Assembly: GCA_966211455.1 (NCBI GenBank)
Contig: CBIHNI010000001.1
Span: 364,228-428,227, forward strand
Source: 21-14-0-10-47-8 sp966211455
GTDB taxonomy: Bacteria; Bdellovibrionota; Bdellovibrionia; Bdellovibrionales; Bdellovibrionaceae
DNA length: 64,000 nucleotides
Direction of reading: 5' to 3'
This document shows positions 61,990 through 64,000 of the stretch, one piece after another. The notes beneath the pieces were generated by a model that searched no databases, was not told where the DNA came from, and was given only the letters and a program-made list of their open reading frames with translations. The translations under genes were made by a program, and so were the position numbers. The first letter of the stretch is position 1. Each line of letters begins with the position of its first letter.

Positions 61990-62547
61990 ATGTCATACTG
62001 TAAAGCAATTACCACCATGTCGGACGAGCGTCGACCGATCCATCAAGCCTATCATGATCTGCAATACGGATTTCCCATCCATGATGATGACGAACTGTTT
62101 GCGCGTTTGATTTTAGAGATCAATCAGGCGGGCTTAAGCTGGGAAATTATTTTGAAAAAGCAGGACAGCTTTCGCAAAGCTTACTCGGGATTTAAAATCA
62201 AAAAAGTCGCAAGCTTCACGGCAGCTGATCGCAAGCGTTTGATGAAAGATCCAGGTGTGATCCGTAATAAACTGAAGATCAATGCGGCCATCGAAAATGC
62301 CAAGACTATTTTGTCTTTGCAGAAAGAGCACGGCTCTTTCAAGCAATGGTTGGAATCCCATCATCCACTGACCAAAGAGGAATGGGTGAAGCTTTTTAAA
62401 AAGACTTTCCGATTCACCGGTGGCGAAATCGTGAACGAGTTCTTGATGAGCATCGGTATGCTTCCGGGCGCCCATGAAAAATCATGCGCGATCTATGCGA
62501 AAGTCGCTAAAAGCAAACCGCTGTGGATGAAAGCTGTCAAAAAGTAG
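61990..62547 (+). CDS. DNA-3-methyladenine glycosylase I-like protein (Tag family)
   Basis: The product has 185 residues, the normal size. The zinc-binding N-terminal Cys4 and His of AYHDLQYGFPI, the helical core GLSWEIILKKQDSFRKAY and a C-terminal His/Cys pair (GAHEKSC) match the Tag fold, which excises 3-methyladenine. The N-terminal stretch reads MSYCKAITTMSDERRP rather than the usual CxWV, so substrate preference could differ. A second alkylation-repair candidate (AlkX-like) lies at 50.9 kb. Confidence 0.85.
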   Translation: MSYCKAITTMSDERRPIHQAYHDLQYGFPIHDDDELFARLILEINQAGLSWEIILKKQDSFRKAYSGFKIKKVASFTAADRKRLMKDPGVIRNKLKINAAIENAKTILSLQKEHGSFKQWLESHHPLTKEEWVKLFKKTFRFTGGEIVNEFLMSIGMLPGAHEKSCAIYAKVAKSKPLWMKAVKK

Positions 62548-62550
62548 GAC

Positions 62551-63807
62551 TTACTTTTTGCTCCATTTGGCTTTTTTCTTTTTTGAATCTTTAAATTCGT
62601 CTTCGCTATCCAGCAAAGACTGAAGGCTGGCATCGATATCATTGATCGGTGCCGGTGGCTTAGCGATCATTTCGTAATCGCCCTTGCTGACCTTGATTTC
62701 TTCGATGGGCTTGTTCAGGATCTCTTCGATTTCGCGCAGAAGTTCTTTCTCCTCTGAAGCACAGAAAGAAACGGCGATGCCTTTATTGAAGCCACGACCG
62801 GTACGACCGATACGGTGAACGTAATTTTCCGGGACTTCAGGTAAATCGTAATTGATGACATGTGTGACGTCGGCGATATCGATTCCACGCGCGGTGATAT
62901 CGGTTGCGATCAAAAGTTTGCATTCGCCGCTACGGAAAGCCTTCATCACTTGATCGCGATCGGTCTGGTCCTTTTCACCATGCAAAGTCATGCTGGCGAT
63001 GTTGACCCGAGCCATGGCTTTTGCGACTCGCTCGGCACGTACGCGTGTGCGGACGAAGACGATGAATTTTCCTTCTGGGAGCTGCTTGATGTACTCTTCC
63101 AAGAAGAAGCGTTTGTCGTCCATTTCCACGAACATCACATAATGGGTGACGTTCTTTGAAACCGGATCGTCCGGCGAAATCTGAATGCGAATGGCGTTGC
63201 TGCGAACCTGTGAATATGCAAGCTTCTTGATTTCAGGATTGATCGTCGCCGAAAAGAATAGCGTTTGGTGCTGTCGGGTCAGCTTTTTCTTCACCGCTTG
63301 CACGTCGTCAATAAATCCCAAATCCAACATGCGGTCCGCTTCATCCAGCACTAGCATCTGCACATGATTCAGATCCAGATATCCTTGGCGGATCAGCTGA
63401 AACATACGACCCGGGGTTGCGATTAGAATATCAATCCCATCCTGCAGTTTTTGGATCTGCGGGTCCTGTTCGACACCACCAAATACGGCAAAAGCTTTGA
63501 CCTTGGTGTGATGGGTCAGCTTGTGAAAGACTTCGCCGATTTGCTGGGCCAGCTCGCGTGTTGGAACCAGCACCAAACATTTGATGCCATTGCTGCGTTT
63601 GCTGGATTTATCGGCATGAATCATGTCGATAATCGGAATCGCAAACGCCGCCGTTTTACCGGTGCCGGTCTGGGCAATGGCTAGAACGTCTTCGCCTTTC
63701 AAAATGGAAGGAATTGATTTGAATTGGATATCGGTCGTTCGAAAAAATCCGTTGTCGTTCAGATTGCGAATTAAGTCTTCAGAGAGATGGAACTTTTCGA
63801 ATTTCAA
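62551..63807 (-). CDS. rhlE: DEAD-box RNA helicase, RhlE-like
   Basis: The product has 418 residues. The motifs appear in order: Q motif IQFKSIPSIL, Walker A AQTGTGKTAAF, PTRELAQQIG, DEADRMLDLGF, SAT (FFSATINPE), TDITARGIDI and HRIGRTGRG. The short basic Lys-rich C terminus after residue 390 is the RhlE type rather than DeaD/CsdA. It unwinds short RNA duplexes in ribosome assembly and RNA turnover, often more so in the cold. It is convergent with the Tag-like gene. Confidence 0.93.
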   Translation of the reverse strand: MKFEKFHLSEDLIRNLNDNGFFRTTDIQFKSIPSILKGEDVLAIAQTGTGKTAAFAIPIIDMIHADKSSKRSNGIKCLVLVPTRELAQQIGEVFHKLTHHTKVKAFAVFGGVEQDPQIQKLQDGIDILIATPGRMFQLIRQGYLDLNHVQMLVLDEADRMLDLGFIDDVQAVKKKLTRQHQTLFFSATINPEIKKLAYSQVRSNAIRIQISPDDPVSKNVTHYVMFVEMDDKRFFLEEYIKQLPEGKFIVFVRTRVRAERVAKAMARVNIASMTLHGEKDQTDRDQVMKAFRSGECKLLIATDITARGIDIADVTHVINYDLPEVPENYVHRIGRTGRGFNKGIAVSFCASEEKELLREIEEILNKPIEEIKVSKGDYEMIAKPPAPINDIDASLQSLLDSEDEFKDSKKKKAKWSKK

Positions 63808-63943
63808 AGGGAACCTCGATCCAGATTTACGCGGCTGATTTCAAAGAGTTGATCTACCACTTCCCTTGGAGGCGCGATAGTCGGGATGTTGCTTTTTCAA
63901 GCCTGTCGAAAAGATGGACAGCGCGGTATAAAGTGATAGCCAC

Positions 63944-64000
63944 CTACCTCCGCACAATCCCAGCCTGTCGGCGGTACTTGTAAGCATTATGAGCCGCACA
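63944..64000 (-). CDS. possible C-terminal end of a gene entering from the right edge
   Basis: The last 18 codons before a minus-strand stop at 63944-63946 read CAAHNAYKYRRQAGIVRR, which looks like protein but is too short to identify. The stretch from 63808 to 63943 holds the promoter region of the helicase; nothing else could be assigned there. Confidence 0.25.
   Translation of the reverse strand, partial: CAAHNAYKYRRQAGIVRR

Overview
The window is ordinary dense bacterial chromosome of roughly 50 % GC. It carries many signal peptides and lipoproteins, two chemotaxis receptors, a TIGR02147-type regulator and many unrecognised secreted or outer-membrane proteins. This mix points to the Bdellovibrionota, most likely Bdellovibrio or a close relative. 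That placement is inferred from gene content, not from a search.

Layout. 1-14 kb: the C-terminal end of a TonB-dependent receptor; two tandem paralogous RCC1-repeat lipoproteins, each with a 14-blade repeat region; an outer-membrane barrel with a lipoprotein; a low-molecular-weight tyrosine phosphatase; a thioredoxin protein with a long helical tail; a secreted hydrolase; and a chemotaxis receptor. 14-24 kb: an NlpC/P60-like lipoprotein, the pstSCAB phosphate importer, a MepA-like (M74) lipoprotein, dps behind a GcvH-like protein that lacks the lipoyl lysine, and glnB-glnA. 24-30 kb: a gamma-glutamylcyclotransferase-like protein, a small hydrophobic peptide locus with stacked hairpins, trmL, secA and several envelope proteins. 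30.6-36 kb: a divergent lipid-type cluster with an acyl-CoA ligase and an atypical KAS III on the minus strand, and a FabG-like reductase plus two alpha/beta hydrolases on the plus strand. 36-42 kb: a caa3-type cytochrome oxidase operon (cytochrome c, Sco, coxB with a fused haem c domain, coxA, coxC, coxD), a strong terminator, then haem O synthase. 42-47.4 kb: maiA, two paralogous small barrels, a fumarylacetoacetase-family hydrolase, a lipoprotein hydrolase and a second chemotaxis receptor.

47.4-50.9 kb: a tRNA-Ser(GGA) gene followed by about 3.4 kb of AT-richer DNA. This holds a TIGR02147 regulator, two secreted proteins, a frameshifted ORF and an integrase tail. It ends in a 10-bp copy of the tRNA 3' end, so it looks like a decayed integrative island. 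50.9-64 kb: an AlkX/YcaQ-type DNA glycosylase, a nitroreductase, a four-repeat secreted protein, a MraY paralogue, several envelope proteins, a DUF1963-like protein with an unknown partner, PhnA/YjdM, a Tag-like glycosylase and a RhlE-type helicase.

The most interesting signals are: the KAS III-like enzyme lacking two of three catalytic residues inside an OleABCD-like gene set; the tRNA-Ser island; the lipoyl-less GcvH-like protein with an acidic tail next to dps; the twin 14-blade RCC1 lipoproteins with shared flagellar-type (sigma-28) promoter geometry; and two genes whose Shine-Dalgarno sequence is locked in a perfect hairpin.
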